A stretch of DNA of 64,000 nucleotides, taken from contig CAOLHI010000358.1 of the NCBI GenBank assembly GCA_948474755.1, positions 619,195-683,194 of the forward strand. Reading direction: 5' to 3'. Positions 1-10,552 of the stretch are shown here, in pieces. The number at the start of each line of letters is the position of its first letter. Within the stretch, counting starts at the first letter, position 1. Both the position numbers and the translations under genes were made by a program. The stretch is from Ctenosaura bakeri (lineage: Eukaryota; Chordata; Lepidosauria; Squamata; Iguanidae). Under the pieces are notes generated by a model. That model saw nothing but the letters and a program-made list of their open reading frames with translations, was not told where the DNA came from and ran no database searches.

Positions 1-2069
1 AAAGCATCTTGATGCAATCCATATACATGAACAAATAAAACTGATTTTTTAACATTTTTTTTTAAAAAAATTTTCTTGTTATGTGTTTCATCAATATATA
101 TGCTTTCACCAATAATGCAGGTTCGAGAAAGGTGCATGTGCACTGAGGTAACTGAAAGCAGTGACAAATTATAATGATCCAACTGTAGAATTTTTAAAAA
201 ATTCTTGCTGAGCCAAGATTAGAATGCAGAAGTAGAATGCAGGATACAGTGAAAAATTTCAGTTCTTTTAAAAAGGAATAGTGGAGAATATCTGACAGAG
301 ATTTCTGGCAGAGATTTCTGGTTACATGTTTGTATTTGGTTCCAGGAGGTGCAAATTGGTTTATATCACATTAAAACATGAGTCCAATTAATTTCTCACC
401 CATTTTCACTTCAGAGACATGTTATGCTGGAAAGCAAATGGATTTCTATAAAATTTCCATTGAAGCCACCAAAATATTTCTTTCAAGAACCTAAACAAGT
501 GTTTTTAGAAATGTTTCTTCATCTGTCTTTTATCTTCTGTACTCCGGAGGAAATAATGATATGCTGAATGACGTTCTTCCATTTTACGAGACTAATTAGC
601 TCAAGACAAGCTGGGTTTTGTACAATGTTTTTACTTTATATACACATGCACATATGCAAACCCCATATGCAGGTGGCAAAGAAGGTAGTGCCAAATACTA
701 CAGGAGTGCTTCTCAAAGGTGAAACATTTCTGTGATGCAGAACAGAAATAAATTTGACACTGCTTACCTCTCTCCTTAGCCACCTACTGCACCAAAGAGA
801 AGCCTCACTGTTGAATGGGTGGCATTGTACCTGCACTGAGACTATAATTTGAAGCATAGCTAGTATCAGTATGGGTGGGCAGTTAAAGAGAAGGTAAATA
901 ATTGACTTGCCAAGCTGTGTCTCAAGCTCTGGACCAGGTGGATCGGTATAAAAGCAGTCACAGGAAGATGGAGAAGTCAAAATGCATTTGTTCAGGCAAA
1001 TGTCCCAAACTCCATGAGCTCACAACTGTGTTCTTTCAAACCTGTCTTCTTATAAAATGATTAAGTTAGGCATCCAAATGGAAACAGCTTTACTAGAACA
1101 GACTTCAGACTAATCTAACGCAGCTCAGTCAGGCACATTACTGAAATCAGTAAAGCAAGGCTGTGCCACTAATAGCCCTAAGACCACTGGTAGATTACAG
1201 CCCATGTGGGAGAGAGTACCTTATCCCCAAATACTTGGGAGTAGTTAGTGCCTCCCATTTGATATATGAGCCACCTAAAGGACCACATGCAGTCCTCAAC
1301 TGAGTTGCAAAAGTCCTCTGCAAGTGATAACTTCACATTTCTGGCAGCAGTGATGGCCTCTGCAGGTAACACAGAGGTAGCACAGTGGGGAAAGAGGGAA
1401 AACCGGGAGGGGAAAGAAAGGTGTGTCAGAAAGAATGTGTAAAAAGTGTGGTCCCGCCACCTCTAGAACTGGGCATGGCACTACCACAGGTTTGTGACTT
1501 CTGATAGATTACCCACTTGACAGTAATGAAGCAATGACTTTACAAAGACCCCTTCTTCAGCCTAAACCTATGATGGAGAGATCAAGAAAGCATCTGCTGC
1601 ATAGCAATACTATTAGCCCAGTGAGTGTATGACATCCATTAAATGGAGCTGTGATAGGCGTCTCCAGGTATCTATGAAGGATTGTCATGCAGAATATGAA
1701 TCAGAGGTGCATGCCTTTTACAATACACAGTTCTGGTGCTTTAACTGCCATCACTCTATCCTACGAATCCTAGGATTTGTTGTTTAGTAAGGTATTGAGA
1801 AATCCCTTGGAGAAATCTGTACTACCTCACCAAATTCTAAACCACAGGTTTCTGTAAGATGACATCATAGCAGTCAAAGTGGTATAATTACATAGTTTGA
1901 AAAAGACTTGGAAGCCTGTACTGGATCCAATGGGCACAAACTGCAGAGAAGTAGATTTTGGCAATACATTTAGGAACAGTCTTGTAATGGTAAGAACTAT
2001 TTGACAGAGAAACAAACTGCCCAGGGAGGGAATCATCTCACCTTTTCTTGATTCATTTGAAGAGTCTGG
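1..2069. other. AT-rich unique stretch, no gene recognised
   Basis: I see no repeat family, RNA gene or convincing exon here. The open frames are short (the longest is 114 codons on the minus strand) and resemble no family I know. Homopolymer A/T runs occur near the start. Confidence 0.6.
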
Positions 2070-2175
2070 AAAACAGGACTACAACTCCCAGCATTCCCCA
2101 TGCAGCATGGCCACTGGCTAGCGTGCCTGAGGCCTATAGAAGCTATAGGCCAAAAATATCATAATTTCCAAGCTA
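2070..2175. repeat. Fold-back MITE fragment
   Basis: It contains the motif ACTACAACTCCCAGCATTCC followed by CAGCATGGCC, then a degenerate reverse-complement arm ending in TTTCCAAGC. The same palindromic arrangement recurs at 13396-13487, 18722-18838, 34930-35012, 43335-43470, 52295-52380 and 62117-62224. It is old and diverged. The superfamily is not certain; a hAT-type origin is likely from general knowledge of reptile MITEs. Confidence 0.45.
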
Positions 2176-3134
2176 TGGTTATTTAAACAGAGGGTGTACA
2201 GCCATCATTCAGGAATGCTGTAGCCACATTCTACATTAAACATGAAGTGAAGAATAAATGCCTTACATAAATTAAAACAGCATGATTGGCAGTGGTGACC
2301 AGAAAGAAGTTTCTGAAAATGTTAAGTTTTTTTTTTTAATTACACTGGTAATTAATCTATGTAATGGTAGTGAATTCCAGAGTGCAATTTTTTCCTCTAA
2401 ACATGTGTCTATTTGTTCTAAAAAATTTATGTACTAATGTCATCAAAGTATTCTAACTCCAGTGTTATGCTGAATGTCATAAACAAAACATTCCCCCTTT
2501 CATCTTTTAAAACAACAATAACAATGCATAATTTTACAGTTTGGGTCTATCATGTCTGTGTTTCCATTCCAACAATAAGTGCTTTTCAGGCCTAAAACAC
2601 ATGTCAACAGAGAATGAAACATTTCTGCATAATCAAATCTAAGAAACATGTTAGCAGCCTATAAATGCATTTTGCTGGCTCTTGTATTTCACCAGGCAAC
2701 AGTAACTTGAATGGTGTGAATAACTATACCATAGATATTTAAGAGTGCATAACCTTATCGCAACCTGACCGAAGAAAATGATTATTTTAATCTGTTATGG
2801 AAGAAAGTAACCCATGTACAGGTACACCATTAAAAGGAAGCAGAAATAATTAGCAAGATGTTGAGACAAAAAGAACTGATGCAGCAAATGGAACAAGATG
2901 ATTATTTTCAAAGTGAAGGATGAACCAAGATTGGTGATGATTTCAGTGTTTTTAATATTCAGAATAAACTTGCTTTGGGAATATATCAGTTAAATTGATA
3001 GAAAACCAGGTATATGGCATTTCTAATTCTGTAAACTGAAGAGCAAATGACACAACAATATTAAATACATATTGTGCAACTGTCCTCTCCTTTTTTTTTT
3101 AATTTACTCACAGACAGGTGTGCAAGATGCCAAT
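2176..3134. other. Unique AT-rich stretch
   Basis: Nothing recognised apart from short T runs near 2328 and 3092. Confidence 0.5.
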
Positions 3135-3356
3135 AGGCCTAAATACCCTTAAGGACACCAGATCTGTCTGATCTTGGAAGCTAAGCAAGGTTAGTTCTGG
3201 TTTGTACTTGGATGAGAAGTTACCAAAAAATACCAGATGCTATAGACTATATTTCAGAGGAAGAAACTGGCAAAAGAACCTCTGAATACCCCTTGCCTAA
3301 GAAAACTCTATGAAATTCATGGGGTTGCTGTAAGTCAATAAGCAACTTATTCATAC
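3135..3356 (+). mobile_element. 5S rRNA-derived SINE (5S-Sauria type)
   Basis: The head matches 5S rRNA internal-promoter sequence: TGATCTTGGAAGCTAAGCA, then GTACTTGGATGAGAAG and AATACCAGATGCTAT. The body continues with TTTCAGAGGAAGAAACTGGC and ATGAAATTCATGGGGTTGC, and the tail passes into a CA-rich microsatellite. Sibling copies lie at 7748-7975, 19253-19490, 41722-41932 and 43684-43782. Such SINEs are transcribed by RNA polymerase III and are thought to be mobilised by BovB LINEs, which are also present in this window. Confidence 0.85.
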
Positions 3357-3380
3357 ACACACACATACACACACACACAC
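3357..3380. repeat. (CA)n microsatellite at SINE tail
   Basis: A short CA run directly follows the 5S SINE body and ends at the target site of the next element. It probably grew from the SINE tail. Confidence 0.9.
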
Positions 3381-3383
3381 AGT

Positions 3384-3822
3384 GGCCCTTTTCGCATGGG
3401 CTTTCTGTCACGCGAGAGCCCCCTGAGCCTCGCAGGAGTGGGAGCATCGCTCTGCACGACGCACTCCCACTTCCACGGCGCTCATGGGGCTGACGCTGCG
3501 CGAGCGCGTATTTTTTTATTTTCGGCTGGAACCGAAAATAAACAGCGCTCGCGCAAGGCTCCCGGTGGCGCCTCGCACTTACCGAAGTGCGGAGCGCCGT
3601 TGCAGGAGAGCCTGTCGCGCTTCCTTCCCGCTTCCACCCCCAGCGCCGCCTACAGCTCCCAGGGAGCGCTGCGGAAGCTGGGAGCATGGTTGAAGAGCGC
3701 CCGTTGCGGGAAAAGACGCCAGGTGCGATAAGGAGGCGGGGGAAGCGGCGGCATTTCGGGAGACGGTTGTCGTGCGAGCCACCCTCCTCCATCGCGCAAG
3801 CGCCAGCGCTGCAAAAAGGACC
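3384..3822. mobile_element. CpG-rich TIR DNA element, 3-bp TSD
   Basis: The element is 439 bp. It begins GGCCCTTTTCGCA and ends TGCAAAAAGGACC, which are inverted repeats of each other. Flanking trinucleotides are AGT on both sides (3381-3383 and 3823-3825), so the boundary is well supported. The interior is very CpG-rich against AT-rich surroundings and contains a small hairpin, ATTTTCGGCTGGAACCGAAAAT split around its loop. It shares this hairpin and a GCAGTGCAGCCTGGGAGCTGT-like block with the copies at 23435-23867 and 29162-29589, in the opposite orientation here. There is no transposase, so it is non-autonomous. The 3-bp TSD and GGCC termini suggest a PIF/Harbinger-like origin, but the TSDs are not the usual TWA, so the class is open. 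Overlapping frames of up to 181 codons inside it are artefacts of CpG-rich sequence. Confidence 0.8.
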
Positions 3823-3825
3823 AGT

Positions 3826-4972
3826 GTGCTAATATGGATGAAGACCATTGCACTTTGTCTCCAGATCCTTTTCAATTTCTCTGAAGTAGTGGTGAAACCC
3901 TGAGCAAATGGTCTCCCAGATCAATTTAGCCCTACAATTATTACAGAAACAAGGGTTTTACTATATTAACAATGCATGTGCTATAGAGCAGAAGCAAAGA
4001 ATGTTATCCCATTATTACTTTATTTGCTTTTTCAATAAAGCTTGGTACAGCAATTGATGGGAGATACAGCAGATCTGCTGCAGATCAATACATTGCGATA
4101 ACATTCTTTCCCATATTCTCTGGCTGCTGTTATGTGCAACTAGCAGGATCGATTGCGATTTCCTGATCTCCCTCACTAGAAAGTCATGCTCCTATTTTTA
4201 ATTCTTCTGAGGGGTTATTTTGTTAAAATTCTGTTAGTGTGGGTTGCCAGTTTTTCAGGGATGGATTAAGGTTGAGGCTCTAAACTGTGCCATGCTTTAA
4301 AAGACTGACAGAATTATAAAAAAAGACAGTTTCTAGCAGTTAAAACCAATAAATTTTATTTTAGAAGGTCCTCATAATCATAAACCCCTAAACTGTAATT
4401 TACATAAATTTAAAGGAATCCTGTAAAATCCTGAGACTTACTGAGAAAAATAAAATTCTAGCATAAATGTTTGTGAACTCCAGTCAATTTCATCGGATGC
4501 AGGTGCAAGAGGCTTCATTTATGTCTTCTCAGGCTGAAACCGACAAACACAGCTATGTCCTTGAATTCTGCAACAATATAATTTATATAGTCTGTACGGA
4601 ATTTTGACACTTCCAAATTCAATCCATCCCCAAGGTCTCTAGAAAGCTGATTTCTAAGGAGATGGGTGGGTGGGTATTTCTTGGCTCTTTGCAAATATAA
4701 ATACAGCCTACAGGACAGTTGGCCACATTGCTACTGTCGAAAAAAGAAAAAGTATATTGCCAAATATGCTTATCCATGGTGATTCATATTTTCAGATGCA
4801 AAAGTAGAAATAATTACTGCAATTTAAAAAAGAAATACAATTCATATCACTATAGTTGGGAAGTTTCATGTAGTTTCACATCCTGCGTAGTTTGACTCCC
4901 AATTAGCTGTCTTCCAGGTGCACTAACAATTTAAATTTGAGTAGCGTCCATTTTGGGAAATATACATCAGTA
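3826..4972. other. Unique AT-rich stretch
   Basis: No repeat family or exon recognised. Confidence 0.5.
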
Positions 4973-5190
4973 CAGTGGGCCCTTGGTATCCACTAGGGTT
5001 TGGTTCCACAACTGCTTGTGGATACCAAAATTCATAGATGTTCAAGTCCCATTGTGTACAATGGGTAGTAAAATGGCATCCCTTATATCAAATGGCAAAA
5101 TCGAAGTTTTTGGATTTTTTAAAAAATATTTTCAATTTGTGGTAGGTTGAATCCATGGATACAGAACTTGTGGATATGGAGGGCTGACTG
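4973..5190. mobile_element. Tigger/pogo-like MITE
   Basis: It begins CAGTGGGCCCTTGGTATCC just after a TA and ends GGATATGGAGGGCTGACTG. The internal motifs GGTTTGGTTCCA, GGATACCAAAAT and GGTTGAATCCATGGATAC are typical of Tigger-class (Tc1/mariner superfamily) non-autonomous elements. The right-hand TA target copy has decayed to TT. No transposase frame is present. Confidence 0.75.
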
Positions 5191-5416
5191 TTTATGACAT
5201 TTCTAATTCATTCTGGCTTCAACTATAGCGGCTTCAACTGTTTGAAGACTGAATGAATTGCCTCCTACATTATCAAGAATAATGAAACAGACAAGTCTAT
5301 CAAATATTTTACAATTCACGGAAACTTTTCTTAACATGAATCATTAATAAGGAATTGTTTCCTCTGAACCTCATTTATCCTTCTGCCTCACAGAGTGCAT
5401 TGTCTTGAAGGAACTG

Positions 5417-5735
5417 TCATTTGTTGTTGTCATCTGCCACCAAGTTGACTTCAGCTTATGGTCACCTCACAAATGAGACACCTAAAAGGGGTCTTCAGTT
5501 GTATCTTCCCTTATTTAATGAATCCATCTGTAATGTGGCCTTCTTCTTTTCTTACTGCCTTCCACTTTACCTAGCATTCAGTTTAGTCATTTTCATTTCT
5601 AGTGAGAGTTCTTGTCTCCATTTATTTTTCTTTTTGGTTGTCCATGATGTGTCTCAAGAACTCTCCTCAAGCACCATATTTCAAATGAATTTATTTTCTC
5701 CCAGTTAGCTTTCTAAATACGTCTTTCCTTCATGT
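5417..5735 (-). pseudogene. BovB (RTE) LINE 3' end, degenerate
   Basis: Read on the minus strand this is the 3' end of a BovB retrotransposon. The reverse complement has TTTGAAATATGGTGCTTGAGG (the 'FEMWC' region after the RT domain), then the GHxxRRPxSLE-like stretch and a run ending in the BovB tail. The same segment, better preserved, is at 54035-54405 and 32662-32921. It lacks the endonuclease and RT domains because it is 5'-truncated, as most LINE copies are. It has frameshifts and stop codons and cannot be functional. Confidence 0.65.
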
Positions 5736-6535
5736 CAGTCATCACAGGCTCCTTGTAAAACAAAGTAAGTGTAAAGCATCAGCACAAGCCAGGCACTGTT
5801 CAGACCAGTTAAACATTATAACAATACATGATTAGGCACTATTTTGGCCTCATTCTTTGCCACATTTTATATGATGACATCACTTTCTCATAATTCCTCC
5901 AGCCACGGCCAATGGAACCGCAGTAAACACCACAGAAAATATAGCAGTTGTAGAAAATGTTGAACCACAGTTCCAAGGGGGAAAATAAAAAGAGAAAGGA
6001 ACGGCCAGTTCTCTATGGTCTTCTTAACGGTCAGTTTCACATGGAACAATCCCAAATTCAAGAAGCTGGAGCAAGCTGTTTCACAACAATGTCTAGGATC
6101 CCAAAGTAGTTCCATAGTTTGAAGAGATTCAACCTTCCCGTGACCAAACACTTTTACATCTGTGATATCTGTCTCCTATAAAAATACCAAACCAGTTAAT
6201 TAATCCTTATAAAAGCACAACAGTTAATACACTCCAAAACCATGGTTTAAATACCATTGTGAATTGTAGAGTTTTGGACCAACACTGTGCCATTTATTAC
6301 ATAAAGAGCCCCTTTCCTGTAAATTAGACATTCTGGAGTAAGCTTGATTTTTGCCGAAGCCAAAATAAGTTGCGTACCAACTGGCAGACTGGCCGTATTC
6401 TTTGCTAGATAAGGTCATGTTAAAGTGTTGAAATAGGCATTTATTTTAATAAGATGTCACCCAATAGTTTCAAATTATATGGGGTTGTATGAATGTTGGC
6501 CATAATTCAAATATAAATAAAATATTTAAAGGAAA
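5736..6535. other. Unique AT-rich stretch
   Basis: Nothing recognised; the short frames look like chance. Confidence 0.45.
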
Positions 6536-6900
6536 AAGCTGCAGCAGTAACAGTATACACTGTTGTAGGGGCTCTGTCTCTCCAATAAGAATTCTGCCCC
6601 TCTAAATGAATTTTCCCTCAATCCTCAAATTTATAGTATTGCAAAAACTTTAAAAATTCAGCATAGTATTTAGAAAGAGAGTTTAGGCATCCAAAGAAAA
6701 GGGGCAGGCAAAGTCACCAAGGGAATGTGAATGCTGTAATTAAAAGAGTACTTGAGGTAAACAGTTTTCAATGTCTCACTTTCTGAAATGCTAGAAATCA
6801 GAGAACTAAAGGGAAAAAATGATTGAGGGCAGAATTTTCATTTGGGGAACAATGTCCTTATCCTCTGATAGCTACATCCAGACACCAATGTCCAGAACAG
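6536..6900. repeat. Unclassified fold-back repeat, copy 1
   Basis: Two inverted arms flank a spacer of about 130 bp. The left arm (about 6575-6640) reads on the minus strand and the right arm (about 6780-6860) on the plus strand; both carry a degenerate AATGCTAGAAATTTGGGGAC ... GGGCAGAATTTT sequence. The spacer motif CCAAAGAAAAGGGGCAGG is also found in the copy at 36930-37520. A lone right arm is at 15880-16015. The family is not identified. Confidence 0.5.
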
Positions 6901-7192
6901 GAAAGTTATCTTCCAGTTTATTATTATAATGTTCTAACTTCAGGGCTGGCCATATCTTTAGGGAGACAGATGTAATCACCTCAGGCAGCAGATGGTGGAG
7001 GGCATCAGTAGCCACTTTCCAGTTGTTCTCATATCACAAAATTTGTCCCAGACTCCCTAAACTAGTCTGATGTCTCAGATGGGCTATACTTCACTATACC
7101 ACTGTCATTGTTCCAAGGTTCAACTGGTCCATCTATCTTCTATGTGCAGATATGTGTGTGCGCACGCACAAGTATATGTCTGTGTGTGCGTG
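6901..7192. other. Unique stretch with short alternating TG/CA tract
   Basis: The only notable feature is the purine-pyrimidine alternating tract near 7150-7190 (GTGTGTGCGCACGCAC). Confidence 0.5.
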
Positions 7193-7405
7193 CAAGAGCC
7201 CTGGTGGTACAGTGGTTAAATGCTGGTACTGCAGCTACAACATTGTGAGTTCGATACTGCATAGCTCGAGGTTGACTCAGTCTTCCATCCTTCTGTAGAT
7301 TGGATGCCCCCAGCTTGTTGGGGGGAATTAGCTGAACACATTGTAAACCACTTAGAGAGTGCTTTGCACTGATAAGGGGTATAGAAATGTAACTGCTATT
7401 GCTAT
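7193..7405 (+). mobile_element. tRNA-derived SINE (Anolis SINE2-like)
   Basis: The head GCCCTGGTGGTACAGTGGTTA resembles a tRNA A box and GTGAGTTCGATACTG a B box. The body has GGTTGACTCAGTCTTCCATCC and the 3' end GTAAACCACTTAGAGAGTGC. Related copies are at 33430-33717 and 48788-49328. The family is thought to be L2-mobilised. This copy is full-length but diverged. Confidence 0.8.
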
Positions 7406-7709
7406 TTCCTTTTAGGCAGCAAAATGTCTTGAGCTGGTCTTGTTTCAGTTGATAATATAGACAAATCATTGATACCCTATGAGAATGTGACACAGTGGTT
7501 AGATGTGGATGCAACAGAGCAGAACTAAATTCCACTCAGGTCAAGATTTCATTTAACATTCTTGATCAAGTTTCAGTTTCCCCACATTTCTATGGGAGCT
7601 AATCAGGAGTCTCTCAGACATCTCTCAGAGTCTACTCACCACTAGACAGGTATATCTCTTTGTTACTACTAATTGCCATAGTTGCATCCGACAAAAAACA
7701 TAGAATTGT

Positions 7710-7710
<1 letters not shown>

Positions 7711-7740
<30 letters not shown>

Positions 7741-7742
7741 TT
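7711..7742. repeat. (CT)n/(TTTC)n microsatellite
   Basis: A pyrimidine-only tract: CTCTCTCTCT followed by TTTCTTTCTTTC. It immediately precedes a 5S SINE. Confidence 0.9.
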
Positions 7743-7747
7743 TGTGA

Positions 7748-7975
7748 GATATTTAGATCCCATCTGATTTTGGAAGTTAAGCAGAATCAGCTCTAGTTAG
7801 TACTTAGATGGGAGGCCACCAATGAATACCAGGTGTTTGGGGCTTTATTTCAGAGGAATGAATAGGCAAAAACCCCTCTGAGCATTCCGTGTCCAAGAGA
7901 ACCCTATGAAATTTATGGGATTTATGGGATTGCCATGTCATCAGGTGACTTGAAGGCACATACACACACTTTTAA
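7748..7975 (+). mobile_element. 5S-derived SINE, copy 2
   Basis: It starts within the 5S region (GATCCCATCTGATTTTGGAAG, GTACTTAGATGGGAGGCC, AATACCAGGTG) and continues with TTTATTTCAGAGGAATGAA and the GACTTGAAGGCACATACAC tail shared with Sauria SINEs and BovB. A short internal duplication ATTTATGGG lies near 7910-7930. Confidence 0.85.
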
Positions 7976-9030
7976 AATTCTGCCAAATAGTTATAGTGTA
8001 CTTCCTGAAATTACAGTGTTAGAGCAATCAAGCAAAGAGTTTGCTTTTCACCAAACTCAGATCCTATTTCATATGACAAAACCATGGCAATGGCATCAAA
8101 CAGCTATCACTGTACTGCTGGTACACTTCAAGTGTTGTAACTCCATTACTCTTGAATGATTTCAATCTAGGTGGAATTCATCACTTATCCCATCAACTGA
8201 ATGTGCAAATGTTTTGTATGTTCAGATTGCACAGTTATTTGCAAATGAGTTCCATTCCCTTGTTCGTCAACTTCCCAAGTTCGAGCAACTTACATGGAAC
8301 TAGACAGCCAAAATATTACACAAATGTCATTGTGGTAGAAAGAGTTGGAGGAACAGCAGTAGTTCAGTCATAGCAGAAACCATCACTTGAGTGTATTAGC
8401 CACTGGTGTATGCTTAACTCTAGAGTTAATATTATTCTCTCTGAATTAAACAACAGAAACTGAAATGAGTTTTTTCTAACTTAATCTGAACTGAAGTATC
8501 TCCCCCAGGCGAAATCTTGAGGACTGCATAACTAATGTGCTTTTATTTTGGCAATTAAAAAAAAAAATCTTTGAGCCAAAGAACGGAAAAAAACTTATCA
8601 ACCATCCTTATTGCTCATGAGTTATTTCTATTCTTTCCCTTCAGGACTTTTTCTCCCCCTTCTTTGCTACAATTATTTTTCTTTATTGCAACTTTTTAAA
8701 CCCAGAGTTCAAAACTGAGGCGTGCTGAGGCATGGGCAGGATGCAAAATGGTAACTTTTAAAGCAGAATCTTCAAGCTACTAAGCTGAGTACAGTTAAAA
8801 GTGGTAGGGTTTAGCAAGCAATTTCTTATATGTTGTTATCCTGCAGCTGATGACAAACTCAGGTACAGAGAGATGACAGAGAAGCACTTACCTAGATGTC
8901 TAAACTGCATGGGGACAATCACAGCAAAGCTAAGTGTCTTTGAGTTCTAGTGATCTTCTGGAGACTTAAACATAACACCCTTAATGCTTTCTAGTTGACC
9001 TCAAAGGGATATACAATTGCAATTGTAGTC
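7976..9030. other. Unique AT-rich stretch
   Basis: No repeat family or exon recognised. Confidence 0.45.
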
Positions 9031-9105
9031 ATACTTACCTGGGAGCATTTCCCATTGAACCTATTGGTACATACTTCTAAGTAGGCAAAAATAGAGCTGC
9101 CTTAA
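9031..9105. repeat. Old dispersed repeat fragment
   Basis: The motif CTTACCTGGGAGCATTTCCC ... ATTGAACC ... ACTTCTAAGTAGGC resembles a repeat common in reptile genomes whose consensus has 'TTACTTCTGAGTA'. Other possible remnants lie near 13905-13970 and 40020-40060. Class unknown. Confidence 0.35.
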
Positions 9106-9339
9106 GTACAATCCGTGGGATCCTGGTGGCATGGCATCCTAAGGGCACACAGGAGAGGCTAGATCTCTCCCCCTCTAGTTTGGAAAGAGATCTTTGACCT
9201 TGGAGAAGATCCAGTCTTGAATCTCACCTGTCCCCAATCTTTGCACATCTCTCCCCAGCCTTTTTCTTTCTAGATTCAAAGGCTCTACCCTGACCCTCAC
9301 TATGGCCACCCCATAGGGACTGTTTCCCGCTTTTAAAAT

Positions 9340-9550
9340 GGAAGAGATGTTACAGAAGGGAAATAGGGAAGAAAGGACATATCGTGGAGGAAGAATGGCC
9401 AATGTCATCCTTACCTTTCTTCTTGTTTGGTCTATGATCCTTAAGTGCTCTGACTGCAGCAACATATTTTCTGCCTGGCTTTGGCACTGTTGCTTCCTTT
9501 GTATCCCAAATATACTTAGGCAGGTTTGACTGTTTAGGCTTCCCACCCAA
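9340..9550 (-). other. Unproven candidate exon ending in a splice donor
   Basis: The minus strand is open for 66 codons. The stretch reading KYIWDTKEATVPKPGRK and on to RPNKKK is basic and ends at AAGAAAGGTAAGGAT, a good match to a vertebrate splice donor. I do not recognise the peptide, and there is no clear acceptor with a polypyrimidine tract upstream. The overlapping 134-codon frame (9175-9579) has no family resemblance either. It could be chance or an old retrogene. Confidence 0.12.
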
Positions 9551-10036
9551 TGAGGCATAACATAAAATAAGGCGACCAAATTAGTTGAAGAATTCTGATT
9601 TGTTTTGCTTTATTTGGGGCTTCGGTACTGGACTGGTTTTAACTGTTCAACATTTCTCATATGTTGGAGCTCAAGGCAGTACAGGCTTACAAGAAGATAG
9701 CAGAGAAATTTTCAATGAACTGGACAGAAGGGAAGATGGTCCCATTTTGGGTTAATCCAAACAGTTAAGGCTATTCTGCACTGAACAGATTTATGATGGA
9801 TAGTGTCAGATTGCATTTAATCAACTCAATGGCTTACATGGTCATTTGGGGAAAAATGGGATCCTTGAAAGATAAATGTTGGCATATATGAATGCCTCTG
9901 AGCTAAAATCAATATTGAGGTGTATATCACCAATATATTATTAGAGGCATAATTTAAATCTATATAATGGATCAAGAAACATCTTGAAGGATCAATCAAA
10001 TGTATACTTCCTCTTATGCTAAAGGACAAATACCTA

Positions 10037-10080
10037 CACACACACACACACACACGTGTGTGTGTGTGTGTGTGTGTGTT
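10037..10080. repeat. (CA)n(GT)n perfect palindrome
   Basis: A CA run is followed without gap by a GT run. Its two halves are reverse complements, so it can extrude as a cruciform or adopt Z-form DNA. Confidence 0.95.
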
Positions 10081-10447
10081 TAAAAAAATAATCCCAGATA
10101 AAATAAAAGAAACCCCAGAATATTTTTTTCTATAATATAGAGCAGATGGCATAACTGGTATTGCGTCAAGGAATGAATAGATAAAAGATATGAATATTAT
10201 AAATTACGTTAGAGTGTTCATCCAAAAGTATTGTCAACTTCTTGCTTCTGATGCAAGAATCAGCACAGTTAGTTTTCATGATCTGATGTGCATTGCCAAG
10301 TTCTTTCTAAGGCATCTTGTTCCTTTCTTTCTCATGGCTAGGAAAGTGGAAGGCTTTGCAGTGATTATTTGCTTAAAATAGGTTTCATAACTGAAGCAAC
10401 AGTATAAATGAATGGGCACTTATTATTGTCTGGGATGAGCAATGCAT
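10081..10447. other. Unique AT-rich stretch
   Basis: Nothing recognised. Confidence 0.45.
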
Positions 10448-10552
10448 GGGCCTCCCTGGATGTTGTTGGATTGCAGGTCCCATACGCCCCAGTCAGCACA
10501 GCCAATGGTAGGGAATGCTGAACAACTGCAGTTCAATAACATCCAGAGGGCC
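10448..10552. mobile_element. Palindromic MITE
   Basis: The left end GGGCCTCCCTGGATGTTGTTG is the reverse complement, with few changes, of the right end AATAACATCCAGAGGGCC. The centre contains AGTCAGCACAGCCAATGG. The whole 105 bp folds on itself. I saw no clear target duplication. Confidence 0.65.

Noticed and set aside
3135..3260. 5S rRNA gene
   Set aside because: Only part of the 5S sequence is present and it continues into a SINE body and tail.
3247..3875. Overlapping frames of 67-181 codons on both strands
   Set aside because: They lie in the CpG-rich TIR element and its flanking SINE; CG-rich DNA has few stop codons. No domain is recognisable.
7140..7535. 131-codon minus-strand frame
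   Set aside because: Antisense to a tRNA-derived SINE and a TG-rich tract.
9175..9579. 134-codon minus-strand frame
   Set aside because: No recognisable motif. An overlapping frame is noted only as a weak exon candidate.
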